The notes under the pieces: generated by a model
What the model was told of the DNA's origin: nothing
Databases searched by the model: none
Seen by the model: the letters and a program-made list of their open reading frames with translations, nothing else
Position numbers and translations under genes: made by a program
Assembly: GCF_042242105.1 (NCBI RefSeq)
Contig: NC_092034.1
Location: 17,910,644-17,974,643 of the forward strand
Length of the DNA: 64,000 nt
Origin: Pempheris klunzingeri
Taxonomy: Eukaryota; Chordata; Actinopteri; Acropomatiformes; Pempheridae
Reading direction: 5' to 3'
In this document: one piece after another, positions 1 to 12,180 of the stretch
Numbering within the stretch: position 1 is the first letter of the stretch
Layout: each line of letters opens with the position of its first letter

Positions 1-92
1 TGTGGTTGACCAGTCCAGGGTGTACCCCACCTCTCACCCGAAGTCAGCTGGGATTGGCTAGATAATGGATGGATGAATGGATGGACGGATTT
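1..92 (+). repeat. 3' end of an abundant fish interspersed repeat
   Basis: The window opens inside the 3' part of a repeat that recurs here: near-complete on the minus strand at 15710-16016 and partial on the plus strand at 56925-57112. Shared landmarks are a 'cagggtgtaccccacctct' block and 'gtcagctgggattgg', followed by a (GGAT)n-type tail. The family resembles a tRNA-derived SINE, because the longer copy has a B-box-like GGTTCGAATC; that assignment is inference. Confidence 0.7.
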
Positions 93-2025
93 AAACATTA
101 ACCATCTTGAATATTGTTTTCATTTCAGGGCAAACGTTTCTTTCTTTAAGTGTTCTTAAAGTTGTTAAAGTAATAAATGGAAAGCAAAGTTACATTTGTC
201 TCCTTGTTTTGCTGATCCCAAAACATGATTTGATCCATGACTCAAAACATTGATATCATCCAAAACCATGAGTTTTCTGATCCATTTAACCTCTAATATA
301 CACTTTACACCCAAGAAATAATTATGTGGTGCATTTTTATTAATTTGCTAAATATGCCAGCACATTGTAAACTGGGGACATTCAGGTGTCTGTCAGAGTA
401 TTTTACTGTTCTTCTGCTCCATCATGACCAATCATGAATTAATCTCATTTAAATCATCAGCTCTCTTCATGTGTGGTGTGATATTTGTCCCCCCCCCCCC
501 CCGTACATCATGTACTGCAGCTGCAGGAAGAGTAACTTTAACCGACAGCTGATGACAGACTCCTGAGGCAAATACTCGACACACCACGAGTTAACGCAGT
601 AACTGTGGGATGATTGCAGCCTTAATAAAACTCACAAAGTCATGCAGTACCACCTACTAGTTATTTTTACCTCCATGTGCCCGTTAGCAGTCATGCACCC
701 TCTCACATGCTCTACATGACACAGTGTGGGAGGAGAGCTTTCTGTTGGGTTTACAGCTGCAGGGTCAGTACAGAAAACATTAGTGTGTTAGAACTGATCG
801 ACCAGATTTACAGTCAACCCTACTGTTTTGAATTTAAACAAGAAAACAGCGCTGTGAGAAGTATGAGAAGAGCATGAGTGGCCATTTTCATCCATTAAAT
901 ATAGCCACATACTTCTAGTCATGTGCTGTCCCAATACATTTAAACACGGATCATTACTTACTGTTGGATCTCATTTATTTAACAATCCATTAGTAGCTAC
1001 ACAGTGAGGCTGAGGGTTTGCAAGCAGTTAGAAGAAGGATTCATTTAGGATAACTGTCACTTCTGTTATGGACACTGACTAAAACCTGGGCTGAACTCAT
1101 TACCTGCAGCGAGGACGATCGACAGTTATTAAATGAAGCCATTCCGTCCTACTTAGTTTTAACACGACTGACTGTCTTTAAGGTCCAGTTACCACTGTAG
1201 GGGCCATTCATTCATTGAAAGCTCTGCAGTGTGTCACACAGACACACATTATTAACCTTATGCTGTCACACGGCCTGTTAGCTTGTCGGCTATGCTAACA
1301 GGAGCCAGGTGAACGTAGCGCAGGTGGTCACTTCCTGAAATCATACACCTTGCTAGCATTAGCTTAACACCTAGCCCCTGCCTTCTGAAGCCAAATACGG
1401 GCAGTCACTTACCATTTCGTCGGGTTCTTTTCACGCTACTACGACGGTACAAGCGAACTCTACGTGTGCACAGCCTGGTCCAACGTGAAAGAGTACACCG
1501 CAGTTAACGCTGGTTGTCCATGTCTGTGTTCGATACTGTACCGCTGAAACTGAACGGGACCATTCCCTGCTACGACCAGCAGTTCCGCCTCTACTGAGCA
1601 TGCGCAAAGTAAAGATGCCCTGAGTTTGGTCTGGCAGGTAACACCTGAGGGCCCTCTGTCTTCTGGGTGATTCTGTAATGCCACATGTTACATAATATGA
1701 CTGTCATTAAAAGTAATTGAAAGGATTTAAAAAGTGTAGTAATTAGCCTTCTTATGGAGAGCAAAATGTCCCCACCCCTCACAAATCACCCTGGTCTGAG
1801 TTTAACTATCTTGCCGACAAACAGCAGGTGTTAAAATACAGTCTTAAAGTTGCTTTCTATAAAATCACATGATAGCGTCACCATGATGATTTATGATCAT
1901 CTAAAACGTACACTCCCAGGGGCGAACTCCACCATGGAACAATACTGAAGGTCTCAGTTCAATGCCTGATGCAATGTAACAGTAAGATCTGCTATATCTC
2001 ACTCAAGGTTAGCTAAAGAGTGTTT

Positions 2026-2083
<58 letters not shown>

Positions 2084-2599
2084 GAGAGCCTGCTCTAAAA
2101 CAATCTATTTTTCATGCAGTTTCTTTTTTACAACACTCTACATTTATTCATTTTTCTCTACTGTGTTGCTTATTTTCACATCATCTCTAATTTCTGTGCT
2201 TTGGTCTTTAATTGTGGAGCACTTTAAGATGTCTGATCCAGAGAACTGCAAATAAATAATCTCACTTGACTTATATTTCCCCCTTTGCAACACCTGCGGT
2301 AAATGATTTTCCTGTGAAAAACATATGATGGTGGTTCATATTGACGTCACTCTCTGATACATACAGAAGGCTTGCTGAAATTGAGTTTGGAGGAAGGACG
2401 CAGAAAGATATTGAAGTTTCATGTTCTTGAATGTGAGGTACACACACACATATATATATATGCGTGTGTGTGTGTGTGTGCAGAGGATGTGGGAGCTATG
2501 GATACTTCAAAACCCAACATCTCAGCTAACCAAGCTATTAGCTCAGTGTTCCAACATCCGCTAACGAGGATTGCTATCACAATTAGAGATTGAGGAGGT
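93..2599. other. Intergenic DNA without a recognisable gene
   Basis: No ORF here has recognisable protein features. Visible elements are a run of 14 C (489-502), an (AT)n tract (about 2025-2079) and a short (GT)n tract (about 2463-2480). The 63-75-residue open frames look like chance frames. Nothing else could be assigned. Confidence 0.6.
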
Positions 2600-3789
2600 A
2601 CAACAAACATGTTACAGCAAGGGGGAGCCAGGAAGACAGGTCAGAGGGGGGGTTTCATCATCACCCCATACTCCGAGATTGGGAATCAAGCCCCAAACCT
2701 TGAGAGAGATTCCATGAACACAAGGGCAACTGACCAGAGATTGAAGAACATACCCGGCACGCTTGCTGCCGATTACCAAAGTAACAAAGTAAGTAACTAG
2801 CAAGTAAGTAAGTACCCTCTGAAAGTCTGCTAGAAGATGTGAATCCAGCACTACAGACTATCCCTTGGACCATAGCTGAAACCAATCAGTTGATATGCAC
2901 CACAGCAACAGTGATCCTAGAGATGCTTGGGTTCAAGATGAACAGCATAAATCACAAAGAGGATATCAGATACACAGGAGAAGCAGAAGCCAGGAGAATA
3001 AATAGGATGTTTTCCACTGAACCATCACAATCGAAGAGAGGGAAGATGATCAGAACTGAGGGAGTCGCCCTACCAGAAGGCACCCTGAGACTGTACACTA
3101 AGCGGAGCGAGGGAACCAAGATCCAAAAATACGTCAGGAAGATGGCCCCCAGAGATAAGCTTCTAAGTGAGCACCTCAATAAATCCTACTGGTGGCTAGA
3201 AAAGGCTGGTTTAAAATACAGCACAGAAGCATTTATCATGGCAGCACAAGAGTAGGCACTTAGTACAAGATCCATTGAGGTAGGGGTCTACCACACCAGA
3301 CAGAACCCTAGGTGCGGGCTGAACAAAGATACTCCGGAAACAGTCCAGCACATAATAGCAGGGCATAAGATGCAGGCCGATACGGTGTACATGGGACACC
3401 GTTAACAAAGTGGCTTGGCATAGTGTACAGGAATATCTGCACTGAGTATGAGCTGGAAGTCCCACGGTCAGAATGGAAGACACCTCCCAAAGTGGTTGAG
3501 AATGACCGAGCTAAGATCCTGTGGGACTTCCAGATCCAGACTGACAAACTGGTGATGGCTAACCAACCTGACATCATATTAATTGACAAACAACCCGAAG
3601 AAGGCAATGGTGATAGACAGCAACATCAGGAAGAAGGAACATGAGAAGCTTGAAAAATACCAAGGGCTGAAAGAAGAGCTAGAAAAGATGTGGGGAGTAA
3701 AGGCAACAGTGGTGTCAGTGGTGATGGGAGCACTGGGGGCTGTGACCCACAAAGTGGGAGAGCGGCTACCACATTCCTATTGTCAGTGC
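2600..3789 (+). pseudogene. Dead non-LTR retrotransposon, C-terminal ORF remnant
   Basis: Fragments of one protein appear in shifting frames: 2839-3255, a continuation past a stop to about 3420, and 3583-3780. The last part (DSNIRKKEHEKLEKYQG..., then ...VVMGALGAVT) matches, by memory, the C-terminal region of LINE polyproteins common in fish and invertebrates. Several stops and at least two frameshifts show that it cannot code. I cannot name the clade with confidence. The protein-like part ends about 3780, where a different LINE 3'-end repeat begins. Confidence 0.65.
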
Positions 3790-4111
3790 TATAGTTGCTG
3801 TTTGTTTTCTCTCTCTCTCTCTCTCTGTCTAACCTCCACCCAACACGGACCCTGACAGAAAGCCCCCCCCTCTGAGCCTGGGTCTGTTCCACGTTTCTTC
3901 CCGTTAAAGGGGAGTTCTTCCTGCCACTGTGTCCTAATATAATATCTGATGCTGCTCATGTGGGCATTCTTGAATCCTTAATGTTGAATTCCTGAATCGT
4001 TGGGTCTCTCTCTACTTAAAGAGTTTGGTCTAGACCTGCTCTTTATGGAAAGAGTCTGGAGATAACGCTGTTATGAACTGGATAAATAAAGATTGATTGA
4101 TTGATTGATGA
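3790..4111 (+). repeat. LINE 3'-UTR repeat, copy A, with (TGAT)n tail
   Basis: It begins in a CT-rich tract, runs through a 'cgtttcttcccgttaaaggg' block and an 'aagagtttggtctagacctg' block, and ends in a (TTGA)n tail at about 4090-4110. Related copies lie at 39035-39185 (+), 43766-44040 (-), 44281-44480 (-) and 54895-55215 (-). The A-rich end with a short tandem tail is typical of CR1/L2-type LINE 3' ends. Confidence 0.75.
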
Positions 4112-4566
4112 CATTGACCAATGGCGGCTGTAAAGTTGGGTCCAGGGGTGCGTTTAGCACATATGTGTGCCTGCCCCTGTCTGGTAGAAAGCCCTGAAGG
4201 CAAACGTTTGCCGTGTGCCAGAAGTTTTCAGTTTCCCTTTGCTCTTCGGCTCTGTCCTGTGTCCACTTTGAATATTTTTGCACAGTGCATAGTACTGGAA
4301 CCTTCCTCAATCAGACATCAACAGAACTGAATATGCCAATATCCCACAGTTACCATTTTTTGCAGCAGAGGACTGCTGTTCATCAAAGGTTACATAGTCT
4401 TGGCTTAATGTGTGTTTGGTATGGCCACATCTAGTGTACATCATATTGCTTTAAATTAGAGAAGCCATGACATTTGACTGCTGATACACAGTGAGGTCAG
4501 AGAAGTCAGCACAGATCTCAACATCACTGTAATTACAGAGACTGCAGCTTTGTAAAAACATAGTAT

Positions 4567-4572
4567 TTTAAT
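4567..4572 (-). other. Candidate serpine1 poly(A) signal (ATTAAA)
   Basis: The minus strand reads ATTAAA here, about 415 nt past the serpine1 stop codon. I saw no closer AATAAA. The surrounding 4.45-4.99 kb is AT-rich, as expected of a 3' UTR. The real cleavage site is unknown. Confidence 0.35.
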
Positions 4573-4986
4573 AAATATAAATACTGCAAAATACAAATAT
4601 AATTTTGTGACAACAAAGCAATAACAAAAATAGACATTAGAAACAATGCTGTAAAAATAGAAATAGAAAATACATCTTTTTTTACTCATGTGGTCATCAG
4701 TCTGTAGTAAAATCTCTCTGTGAAGTGCATTGGTGTCTGTTATGCCAGACAGTAATCTACCTGATTAGTTAACTTTCCTTCATATTTCTTACTGTCTTGC
4801 CTACCACAAACATTCAGAGAAATAAATTAACAGTCTTTGTGTATTCAGCACATTATAGATAAACCTTTCTGTGTAATAATGATTGTAATAAGTCATATGA
4901 ACCCTGTAGGTGCAGTATGGTCATCATGTGGAGTATGAGCAGCAGTAGTCAGACACAGTGGGATGAAGGGAGGGCTTCAGAGTGGG

Positions 4987-5993
4987 TTATTGTTGTTGAG
5001 GGTGGTTGAACTGACCCATGAAGAGAACAGCACCTGGACGTAGGAAGGGAAACATGAGACACAGCTCACACACTACCTGGACTGCTCAGCTCAATGGCAT
5101 TTTATAATGATAAACACATCAAGAGTGTTACCTGTTTGTTTGTGCTGGATGAGGAAGAGGAAGGGTCGGTTTAGAGTGATCTCCTCGACTGCCATACGAG
5201 AAAACATCACAGCAGCTAACAGAGGGAATAAACGAAGAACAGATCATGTTAAGTGGTGCAGTAGGCCCTCTACAACATTTAGCTGTGGGCTCTTTCTGGA
5301 GCCCAACATGCTCGACAACACTCCTGAACACAAAATGGCCCCATGTGTTCAAATTTGTTTGTTTTAATTTAATTAAAGACATATTTATCAAATATTTATC
5401 AAATATTTAGGAATATGTGCCATATATCCTTAATATATATTTTTTAAAAGTCTTAAAGCTATATTTGACACAAGGTGCTTTACTAGATAAGGCCACCAAT
5501 TAGATCATTATCCCTGCCTTAGTCCTTTCATTTCACTGTATGGTGCACATTCTCAGACCAATTTACATCAACCAGTTACCATTCATTCTTCCACCTCAAG
5601 AAATCCATTACTAAGTTTGATATTTAGTGTATTTTTGCCACTCTAAAAATAACATAACTACCATTATGAAGACAAACAAGCTCTGTGGTTCTTCTTTCAA
5701 TTTTGACTATTCATCTCGTTTAACAGATTTGGTGATTGAAATAATTATAATGGCAATTTTTAATGGCAGCATGCTTAAAGGATAATTCCAGTTTATCACA
5801 ACTCTGGTTGTATTGTCATAGTTCTGGCCATCGTATTGTGTGTTTCGCTTTGTAAGTCTGATTATTATTAGTGCTAGTATTATTGCTGATAGAAATGATG
5901 CCCTAAAGTTCTAAAGAAAAAAATAAAATTTTGAAAATGATGCACTAATCAAAGAGAAAATGTCTAGTCTCCCTGCATGAGCCAGGGGAGTCT

Positions 5994-6045
<52 letters not shown>

Positions 6046-8065
6046 TTCAGTATTGAGCCTACCTGTTGCTGCTGCTCCCTTGGTTCCTTGCTCATTCACC
6101 TCGATCTTCACTCTTTGCAGAATCTTGGACACACACAGCCTCTCATCAGCTGGAGGGCAGAAACACATGCAGATTAGATTCATAGTTCAGCTCTGAAGGA
6201 GCTCCAGATATAACTAATTAAATATGAACAAAATATGAATTAAATGCAAAAAATTTATCTTTTCAGATTGGGGGTGATTCTTCCCGTTCACTTACTGGTG
6301 ATGCGTGTGAAGTCAGCGGTGGCCAAGTTGAACATGTCTCCCAGACCCATGTTAAGCAGAGCAGTCTTCAGATTCACCTCAGAGTTCAGGGTAAACCTAC
6401 AAAAACACATGAAAATCATCATTTTCCATCTAGAGCTGGTAAAACTATACTTGTCTCTCTGAAAGCATACTTTAGATATGTTAATGCTATCTACCCACAG
6501 GCTGCCAGACCCTCTCTCCCTCACCTGGGCATGGCCAGCTGTCTCTTGACATTCCTCAGCTCCTTTCTCCACTGCTGAATCCTCTGGCTGCTCAAATCTG
6601 CACTGAGCATGCTCAGTGGAACTTCAGGCTCAAAGGGTGACACGAGGAGCATGCTCAGGGAGTCACCTTCGTACGGGACCTCAATGACATCATAGTCCAC
6701 CCCATCAGCGGTCACAAACTCACCTGTGAAATAAGGAGAAGGGGATAGATGAAAACTTCCAAGCAGCACACAAACTGTCTGTCATCTTTGGATCCCAGTA
6801 TCAAGCTTAGATAGAGAAGTGTACTGGGTAAGTGTGTTGAACCTACCGTAGTTGAAGCGGTTGGTGAGTCTCATCATGTGCACGGGCACAGTGCTGCCAT
6901 TGGCACAGTGGAACATCCTCTCCTGTGTCAGTTTGGAGTCAAAAGGAACCTTCCAGAGGCCTTGAAAGTGGAGTGCATTAAGGAGGACTAGACGGGTCTC
7001 ATCAGTCAGAGATCCAGATGCCAAGAACTTAGGGATGGCACCTGCAGAGGAAAGCAAAGAATAAATATAGACCTCAAAGGAGTCCAGTGATGATAGTAAA
7101 GTAGGCAGGTCACTTAAAGCAAAGCTGATGGTGGAGGCAGAGGAGTATCCAGCAGATGACATGTTGTTAGAGGGGTGGTGTTAGTACCTGCAGTGTGGTC
7201 TGAGACCCATGCGTTGATGACGCCGACTGCCTGGTCTGGCTTGGTGAAGTCCACCTGGTGAGGGTGGGTCTGAAATGCCTTGGCCAGGGCTCGGCGGTAT
7301 CCCTTCTCTAGACTCATCTTCCTCTCCACCATTATCCCGCTGACTGTCTCCAACCCCTCCTCACTGGACAGGTCCCTCTGCAGGAGGCGCTGCTGCCGAG
7401 ACATCCCTCGCTCTGCAGGAGAGGAGAGTGTTTGTTTCATGGTTACACCAATTTACCTTCTCCCTCCACCGCCCCAGTCTACCAAATTCACACATTTATT
7501 TACCCATAGACTCATTTCACCTCTGTTCTGTTATTATTATTGCTGCAAGTCCTAAGTGTTATGTCTGTCACCTATAGGCTTGTACAGCTACAACAGTGAG
7601 ACTGGGAGGCCTGTAGAGGGCGCTGCAATACCAGTAGTCCTACTGAGCGCTGGTTGTGTACATGTACACTATATGGCTGCTAAGGATTTGATAGAGGAAA
7701 CTATAGAGCAGTTGTTTTTTCTTTTTTTTGTAAAGGCTATATATTTTTCCCCATATACTGTTATCATTTGTTGTTATATTAACAACATATCCTCCAAATC
7801 ATCTTTTCTAATCCACATATCACTCACCTTGCAGAGTAAAGCCCATAGCAGTGGTTAAGGCCCTGTGGGTGTTCCCAGCAGCACCAAGCTGAGCCATGGC
7901 CAGGACAGAGGCCACGCCGTACGGGGACAAGGCCACATTTTCGTGTGCAGAGCTCTGGGCGAGCTGTGAGAAGACCTTCAGGCCAAAGTCAAGCTGCTTG
8001 TCCTGCAGAGAGCCCAGGCCCACTTTGCTTACTGTCAGCAACAGGAAAATACACCGGCAAAGCAT
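4987..8065 (-). CDS. serpine1: Plasminogen activator inhibitor 1 (serpin E1)
   Basis: Secreted serpin; the family blocks tissue- and urokinase-type plasminogen activators and so restrains fibrinolysis and matrix proteolysis. Coding exons, 5' to 3': 8065-7828, 7412-7188, 7041-6847, 6723-6525, 6396-6296, 6149-6063, 5215-5132, 5033-4987. All introns are GT-AG and phases join to 391 codons plus stop (human PAI-1 has 402). The start MLCRCIFLLLTVSKVGLG is a signal peptide; the ATG sits one base after a splice acceptor, so exon 1 is non-coding. Serpin landmarks include the LNALHFQGLWKVPFD region, the hinge EVNEQGTKGAAAT, the reactive loop FSRMA (P1 Arg, P1' Met) and the C-terminal RPFLFLI. The end is GAVLFMGQFNHPQQQ. 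No disabling change was seen. Other serpins are less likely given the loop and exon pattern. Confidence 0.96.
6000..6043. repeat. (GT)n microsatellite in serpine1 intron 7
   Basis: About 21 GT units on the plus strand, read as (CA)n in the serpine1 transcript. It starts only about 20 nt inside the intron after the exon that ends at 6063 (the exon carrying the reactive-loop hinge). Confidence 0.95.
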
Positions 8066-9550
8066 CCTGGCACAGAGAGAAAAGAGTAGGTTTAAGTTTG
8101 ATTGTGTCATTCAGATCCAGTGTCCCTTTCTTGTACTGCGTTCATAGCATCTTATCCCAAATGAGGGCAGAACATGGATGGATATCTTCAGGACAAAGTG
8201 TTGCCCTGTGCCCAATATGTTCTTCACAGATGAAGAAACTGTCCATTTAAAAGGGAAATGAATCTGTGGAGGAACAGTGAACTCCACATTTGTTTTGGAG
8301 CGCATTGTTTCTGTTTTCTCATTAAGAATTCTTAATGAGTATATAAAGACTTTACAGGAGATACTGCAGAGAAACTCTAAATAGCTCTCAGATGTTTTCA
8401 ATCCAAAATGGGGAGGTGGGAAAGAAGCCATGGATATTTTTGAGGTTCCAGACAACTATCAGGGAAGTTTAAAACTCTCTTGCCGAGCCATCAGTAGCCT
8501 GACTGTGAAAGTTCAAAAATGTTGATTTTCCTTATAAATGAAGGTAATCCTGTATTGATCACCCAAACGGTAAAGATTAGTGTTACAGCAGCACAAACAC
8601 AGAAATTAGTACGGATAAACAAAGAAACCTAAACATGTACATGTAAGTATATAAAGTAAATTAAGTAAAATAGACCAATGACATTACAGACAACAGCAGT
8701 ACACACACAGTTGCCACAACTAGTATAGTACTGCAACCTGAAGTGGTATTCAACTGTAGGCCTCCTCACATCCGAACCTACACCACACCCTTGATCCTCT
8801 TCCTTTCTAATGTAGGATCCAACCTCAACTTGCTGAACTAACCCTTTAAATTTTGTGAAGGCACGAACATAGTTGTGACCTTGCATTTACAAATGTGCGT
8901 GTTTGCGTGTGTGAGTGTGTCTGTGCTGGTGTGTATGTGTGTATGACGCATGCAGGATATGTACGTATTCTTATCAGTGTGTTAACTGGAAAACTTGTGT
9001 GTCAGTAATGTTGGTTTTCCACTGCAGGGTGTCCTGTAGGTACAGCAGCATCACAGAGGTGGCACTGGGTCGCAGGTCAGTGCTGCAACCTCAGCCTCTG
9101 TTTGCAGAGACAGTTACCCTCCTGCCTCGAACAAACACGCTTTCACTGGTCACCACAAAGAACCACACAGAGCTTGACTTCACTGCTGTGCATTAGTAAG
9201 AGAAGCCATCTGCCACCATGAACATTACTTCTTGTTCCTTGTGTGATTTTAGAGTTTCCTTCCAAAGCACCTTCCAAAACAGGCACCTCTTAATAATTGT
9301 AGTATCAGATGAATAGATCTACTGTCAATCAGTCTTACCGACACATTCACATGTACTTCAGATTCTGTACTTCAACTGGTCAAATTCAAGACATTTTGAG
9401 ATAACGTGTTGCTATAAATGGAATCTGGCAGTGATTCCATTTCCTGTGGATTTGCGCAGCTCTGTTATTGCAACCTAACACTCATATCATATCAGATGTA
9501 TAATTCTAAGTTCTAAATCTCTGAATGTTTATTCCAGTTGTAGTTCTTAC

Positions 9551-9620
9551 CTTTCGGTTGATTTGAGTCAGATGTTACAGTGCGTCTCTGTTTCTTCTTT
9601 TCCTTCACTGCTGCCGCTGC
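9551..9620 (-). other. serpine1: serpine1 non-coding exon 1 (5' UTR), predicted
   Basis: The minus strand has a strong donor, CCGAAAG|GTAAGAAC, with the exon ending at 9551. A TATA box lies about 25-30 nt before the estimated start near 9620. The next acceptor on that strand (8068-8067) leads straight into the serpine1 ATG. Human SERPINE1 also begins with a non-coding exon. The start position is an estimate from TATA spacing. Confidence 0.7.
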
Positions 9621-9643
9621 TTGAGTGTGAATGAGTTTTTTTT

Positions 9644-9652
9644 CTTTTTATA
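9644..9652 (-). promoter_or_regulatory. serpine1: serpine1 TATA box (TATAAAAAG)
   Basis: The minus strand reads CTCTATAAAAAG, followed by the predicted 5' UTR exon. Just upstream (9665-9690 in plus coordinates) is a GC/CACCC-rich stretch that could bind Sp1/KLF factors, with a CAGAC motif typical of Smad sites. The TATA call is from the sequence; the factor sites are inference. Confidence 0.7.
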
Positions 9653-9695
9653 GAGTAGAGCTGCATGGTCTGGGGCCCCACCCCCCTCCTACGCA

Positions 9696-9697
<2 letters not shown>

Positions 9698-9735
<38 letters not shown>
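9698..9735. repeat. (CA)n microsatellite just upstream of serpine1 promoter
   Basis: About 19 CA units beginning about 45 bp upstream of the serpine1 TATA box. Its position makes length variation potentially relevant to transcription. Confidence 0.95.
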
Positions 9736-9738
<3 letters not shown>

Positions 9739-10394
9739 GTTAGTAGAGACGATGATGTCATCCGACACTGTCTGGACAGGCTTCCTTTACATGAACACAC
9801 ACATCCACGCTCCCGCCCTCTACCTCTCTTCTGCCCGAAGCGTGACAGAACATTTGGAAAGTCACTTAACTGTTTTCTCTGTCTCACACACATCGCTCTG
9901 GCATGTGCAGGAAGAACAGTGTTCTAAAAAGAATTAGGTCCAGTCATATTTTTTCACTCATGGCAGTCAGAGAAGCGTATCTCCAAGTCCACAAAGCACA
10001 TGTAGGCTGGATGGGCGAACTCCCATGACCCCTGCAACAACCCCACATGGGTAAAGAGCTGGTCCACTGCAGTTAAGACCTGAAGGATTTCAGATATATA
10101 TATACAGCAGAAATCTATGTTGTAGGAGACTATTCTTTCACACACATTTACACACTGAAGCTGCTTCAGGAGCTAGTTGGAGCTCAGAGTCTGGCCTGGC
10201 CTGGACTTGGAGGGATCTAAGCAACACCCACCCTAATGTATTTTCATTTGGGCTGAATATTTTGGAGGTGTTCACGCAGCGATACTCCACATACCTGCCT
10301 TGACGTTTCCTGTGGAGATCATAATTCTTTGACTGAATCAGGCCAAAACACCCACAAGACAACCACTTTCACCTAAGCCAACATACAACGGCTG

Positions 10395-10560
10395 CTGTGG
10401 ATATTCACATTCCCCAGTGGATGAATCCTAATGCTTTGGTAACCCCCTCTGACCCTTTGTTCAATACCACCGCCAAGCCAAAATGTCCACTTTTACACAA
10501 GAGATTAATGTAATGGGCACATTTCCATGGAATATGCTGAGCATTACATGCACTCTCGCC
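10395..10560 (+). repeat. Diverged copy of a fish repeat ('ccagtggatgaatcctaat')
   Basis: It contains 'ccccagtggatgaatcctaa' followed by a CTTTGGT...CCTCTGAC block. The same order occurs more fully at 19165-19500 and in part near 63320-63420. The family is common in percomorph introns and intergenic DNA; its class is not known to me. Confidence 0.45.
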
Positions 10561-11639
10561 TGGGTCAAGCTAAAATGACAAGTTTACACACACTGATGCT
10601 CACAAGAGGATCGCTTTATCTGAGAGATATTTTTTACTACCAAACACAGCAGTAAGAGTTACATAGCAGGGCTTTAACATTAGCTTATCTTCCCTACAGT
10701 CACTGTTAGTAGAGCCACTGACTCTCACTTTGGTGAGTGACACAACAAAACACCAAATTTGGTTGTAGCATCCAGCATTCCTTATCCCACTACTCACCAA
10801 GCATCTGGTAGACAGGACAGAGGGAACTAAACCAATCTGGAATGAGGCCTGTGGCAGACCCACCAAGATCTTTATTGAAACCACTTTTTCTCTTGGAAGT
10901 TAAGTTAAGACTTAACTGCCTCAGCTGTGTTTTGGTGCTCATTCAGAGAAAAAGGCTCATCGAATTTAGTTTGCAGTGCTCCCAGCTTTAAAACAATGAC
11001 AACAACAGTGACAATGTTCAGTGTACTTTCTTCCAAAGAAATAATCAATCACTGTTATCATTACCAGGAACACCGAACATCATCAAGTAACACACAAGGT
11101 GCATTCAAGATTAGCAGAATGTCCCTCTGTGAGCGACTAAAGGCCTCACTGTTCAGACCAAGTGACTGGTGAACTGTCTCACGCTCGCACCTTTCTGACA
11201 TCAGCACTGGGGGGACTGCATGTGTGATTTTCCTAAACCAGAAACCAAGACGCATCACAGCCACTAATTGTCCAGGTGAGTGGAGGGTGGTTCTTTGGTT
11301 AAATAATCTCAACGCTCGCAAGACACAAAGATGAGATGAGATCATGAAAATAGGGTTGTTCCATCATTTTTCCCAGCAGAGCTCTTATGTTCAGTGCTGT
11401 CTTGCTCTAATACCAAGGAAAAGGACAAACCCAGGCTATAAACTGAGATGACACGGTTTAGGAACTAGACTGCCCTGATGTCATCGTCTTCTGCCTTTCA
11501 TCTTTTTCATGTCTGGGGGGGATATTTATAGGTCTATTTACACTGTCTTATGCTTTGTACTCGCCTTGTCATACTGCTTTAGTTCTGTGTATTGGTGGCT
11601 GTGTTTGGGTGTTGTTGCACTTTATTTGCCTTGTTAAGG

Positions 11640-12180
11640 GAAGACAAGGCAAGTTTTCTTGTGTTGCATATTTCAACAAGAAGGCAATTCAAAGTGCTTT
11701 ACATAAACCATTAAAGGCATTGTGCAAAAGAAACTAATTACAAAAAGACATTTAAAAACTGTAAAGAGCAGAAACAATAGACAAAAACAAGCTAAGAAAA
11801 AATAAAATAGGTATAAAATTAAAGGATTAAAGTATAGTGCAGTGCAAGAAATTCACAAATCATCTGTTTTAATGAGTAAACAGAATAGTCTTTGCTGCTT
11901 TCCATGTGTAACTTTGTCTCTGGAGACAGAAAGCAGACCTGTCCTGTCCAAGACCATCTGAGATGTCTGGATGGTTCATAGCAAAGCAGAAGTCATTCAC
12001 TGCTTCACAAACCAGCAGCGGTGTTTGAAATCAATTCTTTAGCAGACAGTCAAAGATCTGAGAAGTGGAGTAACGTGATAAATCACATTAAACTTTATTC
12101 TCTTTATTCTCCAGTTAAAGAAGCTGCAGTTCCCACTGATAACTTCGAAATCTGGCTCCTCGTCAACAAACAACCACAGA
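11640..12180 (-). repeat. LINE 3'-end fragment
   Basis: The plus strand reads 'aagaaggcaattcaaagtgc' then a run of short A-rich words. On the minus strand this is a LINE-like 3' end with a 'gcactttgaattgcc' motif just before the terminus, as in fish LINE tails. It has no coding potential. Confidence 0.5.

Noticed and set aside
2372-2610. Small open frames on both strands near 2.4-2.6 kb
   Set aside because: They overlap a CA/GT and AT tract and have no splice or protein features.
7820-8110. Alternative serpine1 start at 8110 (MTQSNLNL...)
   Set aside because: The upstream codons lie in an intron: a polypyrimidine tract and CAG acceptor end one base before the ATG at 8065, and a donor with TATA-led exon exists at 9551.
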